Source: Candidatus Eiseniibacteriota bacterium
GTDB taxonomy: Bacteria; Eisenbacteria; RBG-16-71-46
Direction of reading: 5' to 3'
Assembly: GCA_005893185.1 (NCBI GenBank)
Contig: VBOS01000401.1
Location: 1-5,666, forward strand
DNA: 5,666 nucleotides
Part shown: positions 4,767 to 5,666 of the stretch, piece after piece
Position numbering within the stretch: position 1 is the stretch's first letter
How the letters are laid out: every line of letters begins with the position of its first letter
Notes under the pieces: model-generated
The model's input: only the letters and a program-made list of their open reading frames with translations
What the model was told of the DNA's origin: nothing
Database searches by the model: none
Program-made: the position numbers and the translations under genes

Positions 4767-5666
4767 CGCTGCGCGACGCGATCTACCGCACCGGCATCCG
4801 GCGTCTGGGGGACTCCGGCACGGGGTTCACCTACCAAAACGTCGAAGGCGGCGCCGTCTCCAGTGCTGACGCCAAGCGCATCGCTGCGCTCCGCATCCCG
4901 CCGGCGTGGAGGGAGGTGGCTGTCGCGCGTTCACCACGCGGGAAGGTGCAGGCGGTGGGCCGCGACGCAGCGGGTCGCTGGCAGTATCTCTACCTGCGCG
5001 CGCACTCGGCGAAGCGCTCGCGCGCGAAGTACGACCGGTTGATCTCATTCGGCGAGGCCCTGCCCAGCTTGCGCCGGGCGCTCGAGCGCGACCTGCGACG
5101 GCCCGGCTTCCCGCTCGAGCGCGTGACGGCGTGCGCGATCGCGTTGCTCTCGACCTGCTTCCTGCGGCCGGGCAGCCAGGTGTACGCCAACGTGAACGGC
5201 AGCTTCGGGCTCTCCACGCTGCGCAAGCGCCACGTCACCGTGGACGGGCACACGATCCGCTTCGACTATCGCGGCAAGCACGGCAAGCGCCAGCGTCACG
5301 AGGTGCGCAGTCGCCGGCTGGCGGCGCTGGTGCGCGAGATGAAGGCGCGCCCCGGGAACGAGGTGTTCAAGTACGAGGACGCCCGCGGCGTGGTCCGCGA
5401 CCTGAGCCGCGCGCAGATCAACGCCTACATCAAGCGCGTGATGGGGACGCGCTTCAGCGCCCGCGACTTCCGGACGTGGGCGGGGACGTTGTTGTGCGCC
5501 GGAGCGCTGTCCCATGCGGCAGCCACGGAGCGCGAATGGGAAGCCGCGCACCCGCAGCGCAAGCCGCACGCCGGGCGCGCGCGGATGAAGAGGGCGATCG
5601 CCGGGGCTGTGCGCGAGACCTCGAACTGGCTCGGGAACACGCCGGCCATGAGCCGGCGCTCCTACA
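4763..5666 (+). CDS. DNA topoisomerase IB (bacterial/poxvirus type), C-terminus beyond the window
   Basis: The frame encodes 301 residues and runs off the window. It relaxes supercoils by nicking one strand through a 3'-phosphotyrosine. The N-terminal domain has the family pattern TGIRRLGDSGTGFTYQN (10-26) and IPPAWREV (45-52). A QAVGRD...W-Q-Y-x-Y-L segment follows at 63-78. The catalytic domain has Arg135 (FLRPGSQVY), Lys172 (YRGKHGK), Arg237 (RDFRTWAGT), Asn292 (LGNTPAM) and Tyr301, the nucleophile, in the last complete codon. Spacings Arg-Lys (37), Lys-Arg (65) and Asn-Tyr (9) match what I recall for Deinococcus TopIB. The Arg-to-Asn interval is 55 rather than 41, implying about 14 extra residues near 252-275. 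The usual R-V-G-N-E-x-Y motif reads R-P-G-S-Q-V-Y. ATG 4763 is chosen because family-like sequence starts there; the frame stays open to ATG 4469, but that extension has no domain character. Confidence 0.93.
   Translation, partial: MTLRDAIYRTGIRRLGDSGTGFTYQNVEGGAVSSADAKRIAALRIPPAWREVAVARSPRGKVQAVGRDAAGRWQYLYLRAHSAKRSRAKYDRLISFGEALPSLRRALERDLRRPGFPLERVTACAIALLSTCFLRPGSQVYANVNGSFGLSTLRKRHVTVDGHTIRFDYRGKHGKRQRHEVRSRRLAALVREMKARPGNEVFKYEDARGVVRDLSRAQINAYIKRVMGTRFSARDFRTWAGTLLCAGALSHAAATEREWEAAHPQRKPHAGRARMKRAIAGAVRETSNWLGNTPAMSRRSY

Noticed and set aside
5640..5658. Perfect 7-bp inverted repeat CGCCGGC/GCCGGCG with a 5-nt loop
   Set aside because: It lies inside the conserved LGNTPAMSRRSY coding region of the topoisomerase and is explained by codon choice in GC-rich DNA.
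4763..5666. Tyrosine recombinase/integrase rather than topoisomerase
   Set aside because: The families share a fold, but the N-terminal IPPAWxxV and GRDxxGRxQY-type motifs, the FRTWAGT motif and the LGNTPA...Tyr ending are those of type IB topoisomerases.

Overview
This is a gene-dense stretch of high-GC bacterial DNA (about 70% GC by eye, with the usual strong G/C bias at third codon positions and several GTG/TTG starts). The taxon cannot be fixed from one window. A Tat-exported dioxygenase and a bacterial type IB topoisomerase fit several high-GC groups, such as Myxococcota-like or other deep proteobacterial lineages, or Actinomycetota. No rRNA, tRNA, CRISPR array, insertion sequence or phage gene is visible.

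Layout from left to right: (1) the last 31 codons of a plus-strand cupin-like protein (1-96). (2) Converging on it, a minus-strand four-helix membrane protein (135-1295) built as two repeats of a helix pair followed by a PH-like beta domain. (3) A divergent intergenic region of about 240 bp. (4) A plus-strand pair: a complete subtilisin-family (S8) serine peptidase with its own N-terminal prodomain (1535-3013), followed 22 bp later by a 180-residue protein (3036-3578) that looks like that prodomain without a catalytic domain. (5) A short convergent gap with a hairpin. (6) A minus-strand Tat-exported intradiol ring-cleavage dioxygenase (3630-4343). (7) About 370-420 bp with no convincing gene apart from a possible 17-codon leader ORF. 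(8) A plus-strand type IB DNA topoisomerase (4763 to the window end), cut right after its catalytic tyrosine.

The part most worth following up is the peptidase/prodomain-like pair. Both proteins begin with a Tyr-aromatic-Gly segment and reach a Phe-Ile-Arg motif at nearly the same residue number (155-157 and 156-158). The second gene therefore looks like a duplicated, free-standing prodomain, with a plausible role as an in-trans inhibitor, folding chaperone or decoy for the peptidase. Neither protein has a visible signal peptide, so the pair may act inside the cell. The other genes look functionally independent: the dioxygenase has no aromatic-catabolism neighbours here, and the topoisomerase stands alone.
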